In this document: piece by piece, positions 17,534 to 26,934 of the stretch
How positions within the stretch are numbered: position 1 is the first letter of the stretch
Layout of the letters: each line of letters begins with the position of its first letter
Assembly (NCBI RefSeq): GCF_001436605.1
Contig: NZ_AYZL01000020.1
Coordinates: 372,001 to 436,000, forward strand
Direction: 5' to 3'
DNA length: 64,000 nucleotides
DNA from: Holzapfeliella floricola DSM 23037 = JCM 16512
Lineage (GTDB): Bacteria; Bacillota; Bacilli; Lactobacillales; Lactobacillaceae
Made by a program: the position numbers and the translations under genes
The notes under the pieces: model-generated
Seen by the model: only the letters and a program-made list of their open reading frames with translations
Told to the model about the DNA's origin: nothing
Database searches by the model: none

Positions 17534-20182
17534 ATGCAAAACAAATATCTAACTCGTCTAATAAAAGTCGATAACATCAAAACTTTCAGATGGATCAGTT
17601 TCTTATTACCTTTTATTTTATTCTTGATTTATTTTGCACTAAGAGGTGCTTATCCTTTTGGTGATAATTCAATTTTAACAGTAGACTTAGGTCAACAATA
17701 TATTGACTTTTTGGCTTATTTCAAACACACAGTCACTCAAAATCCTGGTGACGCTTTTTATTCATTTAGCAAGGGACTAGGTGGTGCAATGTCGGGAACT
17801 TGGGCTTATTATTTACTAAGTCCATTTAATTTGATTTTGTTACTGGTCCCTACCGCCTTCTTCCCAACGGGGATATTTTTTATTATCTTAACTAAAATTG
17901 GTTTTATTGGTTTAAGTAGTTTTTATTACTTTAATCGACGTAATCATTTAAACGGTTATACAACTTTAGCTCTATCAACCGCTTATGCTATGTGTGGCTT
18001 TGTTGTGGCTAATAATTTCAACTTGATGTGGCTCGATGCTGTTATCTTGCTCCCAATTTTAATTCAGACCATTGATGATTGGTTCATCTCAAAATCCAAT
18101 TTCAAAAAATTGTTATTAATAACTTGTGCTTTGTTGACTACTAACTTTTACTCAGGGTACATGGCTTTACTGTTTGGGCTTTTTTATTACATCACACTTT
18201 GGATTATTCATCGTCCTAAAAACTGGGGCAAACTATTTGTCAAATATGCCGCAACCAATATTTTATCAGCTCTTTTAACAGCTGTTATATTAATTCCCAC
18301 TGTGCTTGAACTATTAACTGGTAAAGGGCAGTCACAAGGATCACAATTCGAATTTGCCTTTCAATATCCTCCACAAAATACATTAGCAAAATTAATGATT
18401 GGTAGCTTTGACTTCAATCAGATGTCTTATGGTATGCCAAATATTTACTTCAGCAGTATTTTATTACTAGCTGTTATTGGTTTCTTCATGAACAAAGCCA
18501 TTGCTAAACGAATCAGAATTAGTTTCTTTGGACTTTTCTTCTTTATGATTGGTTCTTTATCTTTTATTCCGCTTGTTTTAATGTGGCATATGGGACAATT
18601 TCCTGTTTGGTTCCCAGGTAGATTTACATTTTGTTTAGTCTTCTTATGTTTAATACTAGCTAGCGACTATCTCAAAAATATCAGGTTTGATAGTAAGAAA
18701 ACTTGGATTGTTCAACTAGTGTTAATTGCTGCAGCTATTATTTTTGTCTCAATTAACTTAACGCAATTTACATTTTTAGATTGGTTAAATATCGCCTTTA
18801 CAGCCATGTTCTTTGCAATGGGAATTTACCTATATAAGCGGTTTAACGCATGGGGTGCAATTGCTCCTATTTTATTGATGGCACTTGTCACATTAGACCT
18901 TTCAAGTAACTTTGCCGCAAGTTTGAATAACATTTCTTATCAATCAAATAGTGCTTACGTTAATTACTCACACCAAAACGCAGATACCAGCCAAAAAATC
19001 AAATCTTCGGATAATAGTTTTTATCGAACAGAAAAAACTTATTATCGATCAAATGATGATCCTTTTAGTGGCCAATTTAACGGCATCAGTCACTTTAACT
19101 CATTAACTCCTTATTATCAAAGTAGTTTTTTGAACCGTATAGGTCTTAAAAGTAGTGGTAGTTCCTACAGCTACACAAATGGGACTCTTCTAACCGACTC
19201 ATTATTAGGCGTTAAATATTATTACAATTACACTGATAATTCAGATAAGTTCCCATTCAAAACGCCTAATCGATTTGCAACACTATCATCCAGACCTGAT
19301 CTGGATACTTACCAAAAAATCATGAAAAACTATCAAATTGATGTTTATAAAAATGATAATGCTTTACCAATTTCATTTGTTGCACCAGAAAATTCCTCAG
19401 AAGTTTCCTTGGCAACTAACCGACCTATTTTAAATCAAGAAGAGTTGCTATCTAATTTACTAAATAAACAAGTCTCCTACTTTAAAAAGCAACCTGATAT
19501 GGCGGTTTCTCTTTCAAATGTTAGTGTTGAAAAATCACTAGATACAACTTCTTATCACGTAATAGAGCAAGGTAAAAAAGCGACAGTTGAATATAGTTTC
19601 ACACCTGAAACTAACGATTCCTATTACTTATTGGTGCCAAACTTCTTTGATAACAAACAAGTTAAGCTTTACATTAATGATATTATCGTTAGTGGTAGCT
19701 CACTTGGCGGGAATGAAAATCGTGTTTTAAACATTGCTAGCAATCAAAAAGATATCAAAATCACTTTTAAATTAGAACTACAAAAAGACTTTTTGTCGTT
19801 TTCATTATTGTCTTTATATAGATTTGATAATAGTTCATTCAAAACAGATATCGACTCGTTGAAATCAATACCGACAAATACTAAACAATTATCGAATACG
19901 CACTATACGTCAGATATTGATTTATCAGAAAACAAACGATTCATGACTTCAATTCCCGCTGATAGTGGTTGGAAGTTCAAAGTTGATGGCAATCTTGTAA
20001 AGCCTACCAAGTGGGCTAATACTTTTTGGAGTTTACCTCTAGAACAAGGCTCACATCACATTGAATACTACTATCAACCAGACTATGTCATTTATCCGTT
20101 AATATTATCCAGTATGACATTTTTCTTAACAATTTGTGGTTTATATACACATCATAAAATAAAAAAACGTCAATTAGACTAA
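17534..20182 (+). CDS. YfhO family multi-spanning membrane protein (GT-C-like)
   Basis: This 882-residue protein has about twelve membrane segments in the first 470 residues, then a large extracellular part and one final helix near the C-terminus. It fits the YfhO family (DUF6311/GT-C fold). Members in Listeria, Bacillus and Enterococcus have been linked to glycosylation of teichoic acids and to exopolysaccharide. A conserved acidic loop is near residues 38-45 (FGDNSILTVDLGQQYIDF, in part). The ATG at 17534 is chosen over 17525 because GGATGGAG ends 3 bases before it. It stands alone, divergent from the PBP gene, and ends in a terminator hairpin that includes its stop codon. Confidence 0.85.
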   Translation: MQNKYLTRLIKVDNIKTFRWISFLLPFILFLIYFALRGAYPFGDNSILTVDLGQQYIDFLAYFKHTVTQNPGDAFYSFSKGLGGAMSGTWAYYLLSPFNLILLLVPTAFFPTGIFFIILTKIGFIGLSSFYYFNRRNHLNGYTTLALSTAYAMCGFVVANNFNLMWLDAVILLPILIQTIDDWFISKSNFKKLLLITCALLTTNFYSGYMALLFGLFYYITLWIIHRPKNWGKLFVKYAATNILSALLTAVILIPTVLELLTGKGQSQGSQFEFAFQYPPQNTLAKLMIGSFDFNQMSYGMPNIYFSSILLLAVIGFFMNKAIAKRIRISFFGLFFFMIGSLSFIPLVLMWHMGQFPVWFPGRFTFCLVFLCLILASDYLKNIRFDSKKTWIVQLVLIAAAIIFVSINLTQFTFLDWLNIAFTAMFFAMGIYLYKRFNAWGAIAPILLMALVTLDLSSNFAASLNNISYQSNSAYVNYSHQNADTSQKIKSSDNSFYRTEKTYYRSNDDPFSGQFNGISHFNSLTPYYQSSFLNRIGLKSSGSSYSYTNGTLLTDSLLGVKYYYNYTDNSDKFPFKTPNRFATLSSRPDLDTYQKIMKNYQIDVYKNDNALPISFVAPENSSEVSLATNRPILNQEELLSNLLNKQVSYFKKQPDMAVSLSNVSVEKSLDTTSYHVIEQGKKATVEYSFTPETNDSYYLLVPNFFDNKQVKLYINDIIVSGSSLGGNENRVLNIASNQKDIKITFKLELQKDFLSFSLLSLYRFDNSSFKTDIDSLKSIPTNTKQLSNTHYTSDIDLSENKRFMTSIPADSGWKFKVDGNLVKPTKWANTFWSLPLEQGSHHIEYYYQPDYVIYPLILSSMTFFLTICGLYTHHKIKKRQLD

Positions 20183-20207
20183 AATGTCTAATGACGTTTT
20201 TTTATTT
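20163..20207. terminator. Bidirectional terminator, yfhO / greA
   Basis: A long hairpin (arms ~20163-20179 and ~20185-20203) formed by AAAAACGTCA...TTAGAC and GTCTAA...TGACGTTTTT has T runs in both directions. It covers the yfhO stop codon. Confidence 0.85.
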
Positions 20208-20689
20208 TAATCAGCTAATGTTACTTCTAAAATCTCAACATCAAATTCGCCACCAGGGGTTGCAATTGAAACAACATCTCCTGTTTTTTTGCCAATCAAT
20301 GCATTGGCTATTGGTGAATTGTTTGAAATCTTTCCAGATAGAGGATCTGACTCTGATGAACCCACAATAATATATTCTTCAGGATCATCTTCACCCACTT
20401 CTGTAAAGACCACTTTTTTACCGATTGCAACTTCATCTGCTTCTGCTTGAGTTGCATCAACAACTTGTGCGTATTTTAGCATTTCTTGAATTTGCTTAAT
20501 GCGGCCTTCTAGCACACTTTGTTCATCTTTTGCTGATTCGTATTCTGAGTTTTCAGATAAGTCACCAAAAGAACGTGCAATTTTAATTCTTTCAATAACT
20601 TCTGGTCTTTTTTCTAGTTTTAAAGTTTCTAATTCTTCCTCTAACTGTTGTTTACCATCAGCTGTCATTGGAAATACTCTTTCGACCAT
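20207..20689 (-). CDS. greA: Transcription elongation factor GreA
   Basis: GreA rescues backtracked RNA polymerase by stimulating transcript cleavage. The 160-residue protein has the N-terminal coiled coil (about 1-75, with KRPEVIERIKIARSFGDLSENSEYESAK at its tip, read in part) holding the acidic tip residues. The C-terminal FKBP-like domain follows. Start at 20689 (MVERVFPMT) fits the family length. The GGGGTG element about 9 bases upstream is a modest ribosome site; a GTG at 20701 would be the alternative. It is monocistronic, with a consensus-like promoter upstream. Confidence 0.95.
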   Translation of the reverse strand: MVERVFPMTADGKQQLEEELETLKLEKRPEVIERIKIARSFGDLSENSEYESAKDEQSVLEGRIKQIQEMLKYAQVVDATQAEADEVAIGKKVVFTEVGEDDPEEYIIVGSSESDPLSGKISNNSPIANALIGKKTGDVVSIATPGGEFDVEILEVTLAD

Positions 20690-20729
20690 CCTTATAAACA
20701 CCCCATATTTCTATATTCATTCTTGATAA

Positions 20730-20758
20730 ATATTAGAGTGAATAAACCAATTTGTCAA
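20730..20758 (-). promoter_or_regulatory. greA promoter
   Basis: On the minus strand TTGACA (20758-20753) and TAATAT (20735-20730) are exactly 17 bases apart, between mltG and greA. Confidence 0.8.
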
Positions 20759-20766
20759 CTACATGT

Positions 20767-21852
20767 TTAATTTTGTTGTCCTAAACTTGTATTTGTCGCA
20801 ATGTGTTCATCATAAGTTTTACTATAGTAGACTTTTCCTGTCTTCAAATCAGCTACGAAATAGAGGTAACTTTGATCACGATCTGCAGGGTTTAAAACAG
20901 CTTTAATCGAAGATTCGCTCGGCATTGCAAACGGCCCGGGGCCAATTCCTTTATTCTGGTAAAGGTTATAAGGTGAGTCTACCTTGGTATCATCAATTGA
21001 AAGCATTGTCTTGTGTTGGTTTAGTGCATACAATACTGAAATATCTGTTCCAAGCGTCATTCCTTGATCTAAACGATTATCAAAAACTCCCGCAATTTTA
21101 GCACGATCATTATCACTAACGCCTTCCTTTTCAACTAGAGAAGCTAGTGTTAAGACATCGTGAACAGTTTTATTTTGTGATTTAATCTGGTCATAGAATG
21201 GTGTCATTTCTTGGTTAGTTTTATCAACCATAGTCGTTACAATATCTTCAAGTTTTGAATATGAAAAAATGTCATAACTTGCTGGATATAGATAGCCTTC
21301 TAATAAGTAGCGTAAGTTATTTCTATCTATTAAACCATTTAGTAAGTTTGGGTATTTCTCAGCTAATTTTTTAATAAAGTCTTTATTATTAACTAAATCA
21401 AGAAAATCTTGTTTCTTAAACTTACCATTTTTATCAAATGAAGTGGCAATATCATCGATATCGTCCCCTTCTTTAATGACAATTTGCCCTTCTGTTGCCT
21501 TGTTTAAGCCATTTTGTAGACTGTTGACAATATCACTTAGCGTCATGGAAGGAGATAGTGAGTAGTCCCCAGCTTTAAAACCATCATAGTGATTAAACTT
21601 AGCCCAGTAAGTAAAAATAGTTGAATTTTTAATTAACCCACTTTTTTCCAAAATGATTGCTGCATCACGATTAGTTGCACCTTCTGGAATATTAACCGTT
21701 TTTTTGGATTGATCTGAAACATTGTAAGGTTGTAAAGATTGATTAACATATACAAACGTTGATATTCCTACGACAGCAATTAAAATAACAAGTATTGACA
21801 CAATCCACTTTACTAATTTTTTTGTAGGTTTATCTTGTTTACGATTACTCAT
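20767..21852 (-). CDS. mltG: Endolytic murein transglycosylase MltG
   Basis: MltG cleaves nascent glycan strands at the membrane and sets where synthesis ends. The 361-residue YceG-family protein has a cytosolic basic tail, one transmembrane helix (about residues 14-36), a LysM-like region and the catalytic domain. The presumed catalytic Glu is about residue 241 in LASLVEKEGVS. The IGPGPFAMPS stretch and C-terminal YYSKTYDEH are typical of the family. The ATG has GGGGAG upstream, 20 bases after pheT, so it is probably co-transcribed with pheST. Confidence 0.94.
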   Translation of the reverse strand: MSNRKQDKPTKKLVKWIVSILVILIAVVGISTFVYVNQSLQPYNVSDQSKKTVNIPEGATNRDAAIILEKSGLIKNSTIFTYWAKFNHYDGFKAGDYSLSPSMTLSDIVNSLQNGLNKATEGQIVIKEGDDIDDIATSFDKNGKFKKQDFLDLVNNKDFIKKLAEKYPNLLNGLIDRNNLRYLLEGYLYPASYDIFSYSKLEDIVTTMVDKTNQEMTPFYDQIKSQNKTVHDVLTLASLVEKEGVSDNDRAKIAGVFDNRLDQGMTLGTDISVLYALNQHKTMLSIDDTKVDSPYNLYQNKGIGPGPFAMPSESSIKAVLNPADRDQSYLYFVADLKTGKVYYSKTYDEHIATNTSLGQQN

Positions 21853-21872
21853 AATAATTAGCTCCCCATTAA

Positions 21873-24275
21873 CTAACGTACACTAATATTAAGTTCTGAT
21901 GTTAGTGCTTGTGTAATGGCTTCAATAGCCTTATTAACACTGTCATCTTTCAATGTTTGGGCAAAATCTTGGAAAGTAAGTTGGTAAGCAATGGATTGTT
22001 TACCGACTTCTAATTTGTCACCTGAATAAACGTCAAATACTTGGACGTCACGTAAATGCTTACCACCGTTTTCATCAATAACTGAAGTGATTTGTGAGTT
22101 AGTTATAGCTTCATCGACTAGCAATGACAAATCTCGTTTGATTGCTGGATATTTTGGTGCTTCTTTTGAAACTGTTGGTTCAACATCAATAGAAAGTAAT
22201 GTCTCCATATCTAATTCAAAAGCATAAACTTCTTTCAACTTAGTTTTTGGTAATTCACGTGGGTCAATTTGACCGACAAAGCCAACGTATTGGTCACCGT
22301 AGTAAATAGCTGCCGTACGTGTTGGATGCATCCCTTTAATTGGTTCTGCCACATAACTTGTTGCTTTAGTGAAGCCCATGGCTTTTAAGAACGCTTCAAC
22401 TTGACCTTTCACTTCATAGAAATCAAAGTTTTTAACATCATTTTGCCAATTATTTGGACGGTTTTGTCCAGCATATAATCCAGCAATGTGGTCAACTTCT
22501 TGGTTTTGACCATTTTCTTGGCTAAAGACACGACCTTGTTCAAATAAACGTAAATCAGTTTGTTTTCTAGCAGCATTGTATACAGCACTATCTAATAACC
22601 CAGATACTAAGTTTTGACGTAGCACTTCGTGTTCTTTAGTCATTGGCCAGTCTAAAGCAATTACATCTTTTGCTTCTTTGACAAAGCTAATCGCTTTATC
22701 ATGAGTTGTTAAAGAGTAGTTAATTGTTTCATCTAAGCCAAAGCCAACTAACAAGTCACGTGCTTTATTTAATGCTTGTTGTTGTCTATCATAACCACCG
22801 ATTGTTTGTTCAACAACTGGTAAAACAGTTGGCAAGTTATCGTATCCGTAAAGACGGGCAACTTCTTCAACTAAATCAGCGTCAATTGAAATATCAAAAC
22901 GTCTTGCTGGAACTGACACGCTTAAAGTATCACCTTCGGCCACAACTCCAAATTGTAAACGTTCAAAAATAGCAATAATATCTGCTGTACTTAATTCAGT
23001 TCCTAAGACATGGTTAATACGAGCAGTTGTAATATCAATCACAACAGGTGATTTTTGAGTATCTCTAATCACTTTTGTACCCGCTAATACTTTTGCTTGA
23101 CCATTTTCAGCAATAAGTTGTGCTAAGTAGTCGATTGCTTTTTGCGTATTATCCCAGTTAATACCTTTTTCAAAACGAGCAGAAGAATCAGTTCTAACAC
23201 CATGTCTTTGAGCTGATTTACGTACTAAAGCACCATCATAGATAGCTGATTGTAATACGAGTGAAGTTGTTTTTTCATCGACTTCAGCAGCAGTTGAAGT
23301 GACAACACCACCTAATGCAAGAATTTTTTGGTTGTCAGCAATAACAATGTCCTCGGTACCTAGTTCAATTGGGTCTTGATCTTTCAATTGAATAGTTTCA
23401 CCAGATTTTGCAAAGCGAACTTGCAAATCACCTTCGATTTTATCAGCATCAAAGGCAGCTAATGGTTGTCCCATTTCAATCATAGCGTATTGCAAAGCAT
23501 CGACAACGTTATTAACTGGACGTGTTCCAGCATTCATCAAACGTGTTTGCATCCAAAGTGGGCTTTTAGCAATGTTAACATCTGTTAAATATCTTAAACG
23601 ATAATTTGAAACTGCAGACTCATCTAAATCAAGTGATACCTTGACTTGTGAATCAAAACTTTGTGAATCTTCAGAAACTTCGGGTATCTTTAAGTTAGGA
23701 TTTTGACTTAAGATAGCGCCAACTTCATAAGCTGCACCTTCCATTGATAAAGTGTCCGCACGGTTAGGTGTAATATCAAAATCAAGAATATAGTCGTCCA
23801 TTCCTAATGCTTCATAAACTTCTGTTCCAGGTGCAATCGCATCTTCAAAAACATAAATACCGTCTTTAACTTCTTCTGGTACAACTGAGTCACTGAATCC
23901 AATTTCTTGTAATCCACAAATCATTCCTTGGGAAACAACGCCACGTAATTTACCCTTTTTGATTTTTTCATTGCCAGCAATACGTGAGTTAGGCAATGCC
24001 ACAATCACATATTGGTCTTCTGCAATATTTGGTGCACCACAAACGATTTGGTAAGGTTCTTCTTCACCAACATCAACTTGTGCTACTCTTAAATGATCTG
24101 AATCTTCATGATTTTTAAGAGACAATACATGTCCGACCACAATTTTTTTCAAACCTTCTTGAGGATGTTCAAGGGTTTCAATTTCAATCCCTGTACGTGT
24201 AATTGTTTCAGCTAAATCAGCAGGGTCTACTGTCACATCTAAATAATCTTTTAACCAATTATATGAAACTAACAT
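21873..24275 (-). CDS. pheT: Phenylalanyl-tRNA synthetase beta subunit
   Basis: The beta subunit of the alpha2-beta2 PheRS recognises tRNA-Phe and edits mischarged Tyr. The 800-residue protein shows the family order. The N-terminal tRNA-binding (EMAP-like) domain is at about residues 40-150, with VVGHVLSLKNHEDSDHLRV in it. It is followed by the B1/B5 and B3/B4 editing regions, the B5 domain around 400-475, the core fold, and the ferredoxin-like anticodon-binding domain at the end. Its ATG overlaps the pheS stop codon (TAATG), so the two are translationally coupled. Expression should follow the T-box upstream of pheS. Confidence 0.97.
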   Translation of the reverse strand: MLVSYNWLKDYLDVTVDPADLAETITRTGIEIETLEHPQEGLKKIVVGHVLSLKNHEDSDHLRVAQVDVGEEEPYQIVCGAPNIAEDQYVIVALPNSRIAGNEKIKKGKLRGVVSQGMICGLQEIGFSDSVVPEEVKDGIYVFEDAIAPGTEVYEALGMDDYILDFDITPNRADTLSMEGAAYEVGAILSQNPNLKIPEVSEDSQSFDSQVKVSLDLDESAVSNYRLRYLTDVNIAKSPLWMQTRLMNAGTRPVNNVVDALQYAMIEMGQPLAAFDADKIEGDLQVRFAKSGETIQLKDQDPIELGTEDIVIADNQKILALGGVVTSTAAEVDEKTTSLVLQSAIYDGALVRKSAQRHGVRTDSSARFEKGINWDNTQKAIDYLAQLIAENGQAKVLAGTKVIRDTQKSPVVIDITTARINHVLGTELSTADIIAIFERLQFGVVAEGDTLSVSVPARRFDISIDADLVEEVARLYGYDNLPTVLPVVEQTIGGYDRQQQALNKARDLLVGFGLDETINYSLTTHDKAISFVKEAKDVIALDWPMTKEHEVLRQNLVSGLLDSAVYNAARKQTDLRLFEQGRVFSQENGQNQEVDHIAGLYAGQNRPNNWQNDVKNFDFYEVKGQVEAFLKAMGFTKATSYVAEPIKGMHPTRTAAIYYGDQYVGFVGQIDPRELPKTKLKEVYAFELDMETLLSIDVEPTVSKEAPKYPAIKRDLSLLVDEAITNSQITSVIDENGGKHLRDVQVFDVYSGDKLEVGKQSIAYQLTFQDFAQTLKDDSVNKAIEAITQALTSELNISVR

Positions 24276-25330
24276 TATTTGGCCTCCTGTCTAAATTGTT
24301 CTAAGAATCTAACGTCATTAAGGTAGAAGTCACGAATATCACTTACACCATATTTCAAAATAGCAAAACGGTCTAATCCAAGACCAAAGGCAAATCCACC
24401 GTATTTTTGACTATCAACACCAGCGTTTTCTAAAACATTAGGGTGCACCATACCAGCACCTAAAACTTCAATCCAACCTGTTGATTTACATGTTGAACAA
24501 CCTTTACCACCACAAGCAAAACAAGTTACGTCAACTTCAACTGACGGTTCAGTAAATGGGAAGTAACTGGGTCTTAATCTAATTTCACGGTCTTCACCAA
24601 AAACATGTTGGGCAATAGCTTGAAGTGTTCCTTTTAAGTGAGCCATTGTAATGTTTTCATCAATAACCAAACCTTCTAACTGGTTAAATTGATGTGAGTG
24701 AGTCGCATCATCATCATCACGACGGTAAACTTTACCAGGTGAAATCATTTTTAATGGGCTTTTTGAAAAATCGTGTTTTTCAAGTGTACGCGCTTGCACA
24801 GGTGAAGTTTGGCTACGCATTAAGTGTTCGTGTGTAGCATCCACATAGAAGGTGTCCTGCATATCACGAGCAGGATGATTCTTTGGAATGTTCATCATTT
24901 CAAAGTTGTAATGATCAGATTCGACTTCAGGACCTGTAATCACTTGATAACCTAAACTCACACAGAACTCTTCGATATCTTGGCGCACAATGTTAATCAA
25001 ATGATGGCTTCCTAGATAGCTTTCTTTACCAGGAAGTGTGACGTCAATTGCTTCTTTTTGCATTTGTGCTTCAAGTTCAGCTTGTTGTAGTTGTTCTTTT
25101 TTGTTATCAATTTCTGTCGCAAATAAATCACGAACCTCATTCACAACTTGACCAACTTTAGGACGTTCCTCATTTGATAAGTCCTTCATTGAACGTAACA
25201 CTTTGGTTAGTTCACCTTTTTTACCTGTTAAATTCACTCGAATATTATTTAAAGTATCCAAGTCATTAGCTTCTTTAATTTGTGTTAATCCTTGATCTTT
25301 TAATGTTTGAATATGATCAAAAACAGACAT
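24275..25330 (-). CDS. pheS: Phenylalanyl-tRNA synthetase alpha subunit
   Basis: This is the catalytic class II subunit that activates Phe and charges tRNA-Phe. The 351-residue protein has an N-terminal coiled coil (about 1-90), motif 2 at [19 protein letters not shown], a Cys-rich insertion [12 protein letters not shown], and motif 3 in [14 protein letters not shown]. Start at 25330 is supported by AAAGGAG 7 bases upstream. The open frame continues to 25420 but that part is the T-box terminator and is not translated in the usual sense. It is the first gene of pheS-pheT. Confidence 0.97.
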   Translation of the reverse strand: MSVFDHIQTLKDQGLTQIKEANDLDTLNNIRVNLTGKKGELTKVLRSMKDLSNEERPKVGQVVNEVRDLFATEIDNKKEQLQQAELEAQMQKEAIDVTLPGKESYLGSHHLINIVRQDIEEFCVSLGYQVITGPEVESDHYNFEMMNIPKNHPARDMQDTFYVDATHEHLMRSQTSPVQARTLEKHDFSKSPLKMISPGKVYRRDDDDATHSHQFNQLEGLVIDENITMAHLKGTLQAIAQHVFGEDREIRLRPSYFPFTEPSVEVDVTCFACGGKGCSTCKSTGWIEVLGAGMVHPNVLENAGVDSQKYGGFAFGLGLDRFAILKYGVSDIRDFYLNDVRFLEQFRQEAK

Positions 25331-25344
25331 AATAATTCTCCTTT

Positions 25345-25605
25345 CAAAATAAAAAAGCCTCATCCCAAAAAGGGACGAGGCTTTTGACATCGCGGTACCA
25401 CCCTGTTTTATCAGACACAAAGTCTAATACACTTAAGTACATCAGATAACGGTGATAGCCGGAATGGATTAGATTCTACTCCTGAAGTGAAATTCATAGT
25501 GCTTAAATGGATTGCTCTCACTACCCAACCCTCGCTTTGATTTGGCACACTATTACTAGCTTCAATCGCTGTATGCTTTAAATTCTAAACTAAAAAGCAC
25601 AATAT
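25345..25605 (-). ncRNA. T-box riboswitch, tRNA-Phe responsive, upstream of pheST
   Basis: On the minus strand the T-box core GGGTGGTACCGCGA (25403-25390) pairs with the uncharged tRNA acceptor end. A UUC specifier (25491-25489, in ATTTCACT) matches Phe. The terminator (25376-25350) is formed by GCCTCGTCCC and GGGATGAGGC plus Us. This fills the 285-base gap between pheS and the HxlR gene. Confidence 0.92.
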
Positions 25606-25610
25606 CGCAA
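25582..25610 (-). promoter_or_regulatory. pheST promoter
   Basis: TTGCGA (25610-25605) and TAGAAT (25587-25582) on the minus strand are 17 bases apart. The -35 is only a few bases after the HxlR gene's stop codon. Confidence 0.65.
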
Positions 25611-25615
25611 CTAAT

Positions 25616-25954
25616 TTATTCCTCGTGCCAGCGTTTTCCCCAAGCGTGAATTTGATCCATAACAGGTTTTAATTCATCACCTTTTTGAGTTAAGGAATAA
25701 CGAATAACGCCACTTTGTTCATCAACAGAACGATTAACGATTTTTAAAGATTCTAGTTCTTTTAAACGTTCTGTTAAAACGCGATCAGAACACTTTTGTA
25801 CAATATTGGCTAGATCTTTAAAACGCATTGCCTCATTTTTACATAAAGCACAAATAATTAATCCATTCCATTTTTTACCTAAAAATTCAAAGGATTCGAT
25901 AAAACAATGACATAAAATTTCATTTTCAGTTGTCTGTAAAGTTTTGGTGCACAT
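25616..25954 (-). CDS. HxlR-family transcriptional regulator
   Basis: This 112-residue winged-helix regulator of the HxlR family has the pattern FLGKKWNGLIICALCKNEAMRFKDLA, followed by SDRVLTERLKELESLKIV and SLTQKGDEL. The start is placed at 25954 because GGAGGG lies 7 bases upstream of that ATG. It has several Cys residues near the N-terminus (CTKTL, CHCF) and one in ALCK; some HxlR proteins (such as HypR and YodB) sense oxidants or aldehydes through Cys. There is no target gene beside it, as its neighbours are a methyltransferase and pheST. The effector is unknown. Confidence 0.85.
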   Translation of the reverse strand: MCTKTLQTTENEILCHCFIESFEFLGKKWNGLIICALCKNEAMRFKDLANIVQKCSDRVLTERLKELESLKIVNRSVDEQSGVIRYSLTQKGDELKPVMDQIHAWGKRWHEE

Positions 25955-26018
25955 ATTAAATCCCTCCATGATTTTTGAAAGTTACTTACGAATGTATAGT
26001 AACATATTTTATTATATT

Positions 26019-26783
26019 TTATAAAATAAATTGATACATTATAATTCCAGCAGCAACAGCTGCATTTAAAGATTCAGCTTGGCCAAAAATAGGAATGTAA
26101 GTTTTGACATCAGCCAATTCTAAATGTTGAGTGCTAACACCATGAGCTTCGTTTCCAATAATCAAAGCAAATGCATTACCTGCTGTAATTTTGTTTGAAT
26201 GGACAGCTTCATCATTTAAGCAACTAGCAAAAACTTGATTTCCTTTGTTTTTCAGACTAGTAATTGCATCTCCAAGCTCATGTTGCAATACTGTAATATG
26301 AAATTGACTTCCCTGCATTGCTCGTTGAACTTTGTCATTATATAAATCAACACTTTCATTGTTTAATATAACACCGTCATAACCTGCTGCATCCGCTGTT
26401 CTAATAATTGTTCCCACGTTTCCTGGATCAGTCAGATTATCTAACAAAACCCATTTCCCCGGATAAAAGCTAAAGGACTTAGGTTGATTTATAGTCAATA
26501 CCATAAAGATTGATTGTGATGTGTTGGTTTGACGTAAAGTGCTCGCAATCTCATCGGTTACTTCTAATACTTTATCTTCTTTGACATTATAATTAGCTGT
26601 TAGCTTAGCCAAAGCATCTGCTGTTCCAATCAAGTAGCGGTAAGATTGGTTGGTTTTTAATGCTTCCTCAATTGTATGAAAGCCTTCAATTAAATATAAG
26701 CCATATTTTTGACGATATTTTTTTTGTTGGAGCTTTTTTAATTCTTTGATTGTCTTATTCGTTAATGATGTAATTTGTTGCAT
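26019..26783 (-). CDS. TrmH/SpoU family RNA 2'-O-methyltransferase
   Basis: This 254-residue SPOUT methyltransferase has an N-terminal RNA-binding substrate domain (about 1-95) and the three knot motifs. They are NLTDPGNVGTIIRTADAAG, LIIGNEAHGVS and IPIFGQAESLNAAVAAGI. The motifs are those of enzymes that 2'-O-methylate rRNA or tRNA. The usual annotation in lactobacilli is 23S rRNA methyltransferase, but the target site is not shown by sequence. It is divergent from yidC2. Confidence 0.92.
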   Translation of the reverse strand: MQQITSLTNKTIKELKKLQQKKYRQKYGLYLIEGFHTIEEALKTNQSYRYLIGTADALAKLTANYNVKEDKVLEVTDEIASTLRQTNTSQSIFMVLTINQPKSFSFYPGKWVLLDNLTDPGNVGTIIRTADAAGYDGVILNNESVDLYNDKVQRAMQGSQFHITVLQHELGDAITSLKNKGNQVFASCLNDEAVHSNKITAGNAFALIIGNEAHGVSTQHLELADVKTYIPIFGQAESLNAAVAAGIIMYQFIL

Positions 26784-26869
26784 AAAATTCTCCTTTTGCG
26801 ATGAATAATTATACCACTTTTATCTAAAAAAACAAAAGTGGTTCATTTTTTCAATAGTTTCGACTTGAA

Positions 26870-26897
26870 TTGACTACACTGACTATTCTAGTATAAT
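26870..26897 (+). promoter_or_regulatory. yidC2 promoter
   Basis: TTGACT (26870-26875) and TATAAT (26892-26897) are 16 bases apart. The -10 lies between TCTAG (26887-26891) and CTAGA (26901-26905), a small inverted repeat that may be a coincidence or an operator. Confidence 0.7.
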
Positions 26898-26934
26898 TAT
26901 CTAGAGACTCTTAGAAAGGATTTCTGACAACTAT

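Noticed and set aside
26813-26842. Hairpin ACCACTTTT / AAAAGTGGT between the spoU gene and yidC2
   Set aside because: It is not at the end of either gene and lies within the putative spoU promoter spacer, so I did not call it a terminator.
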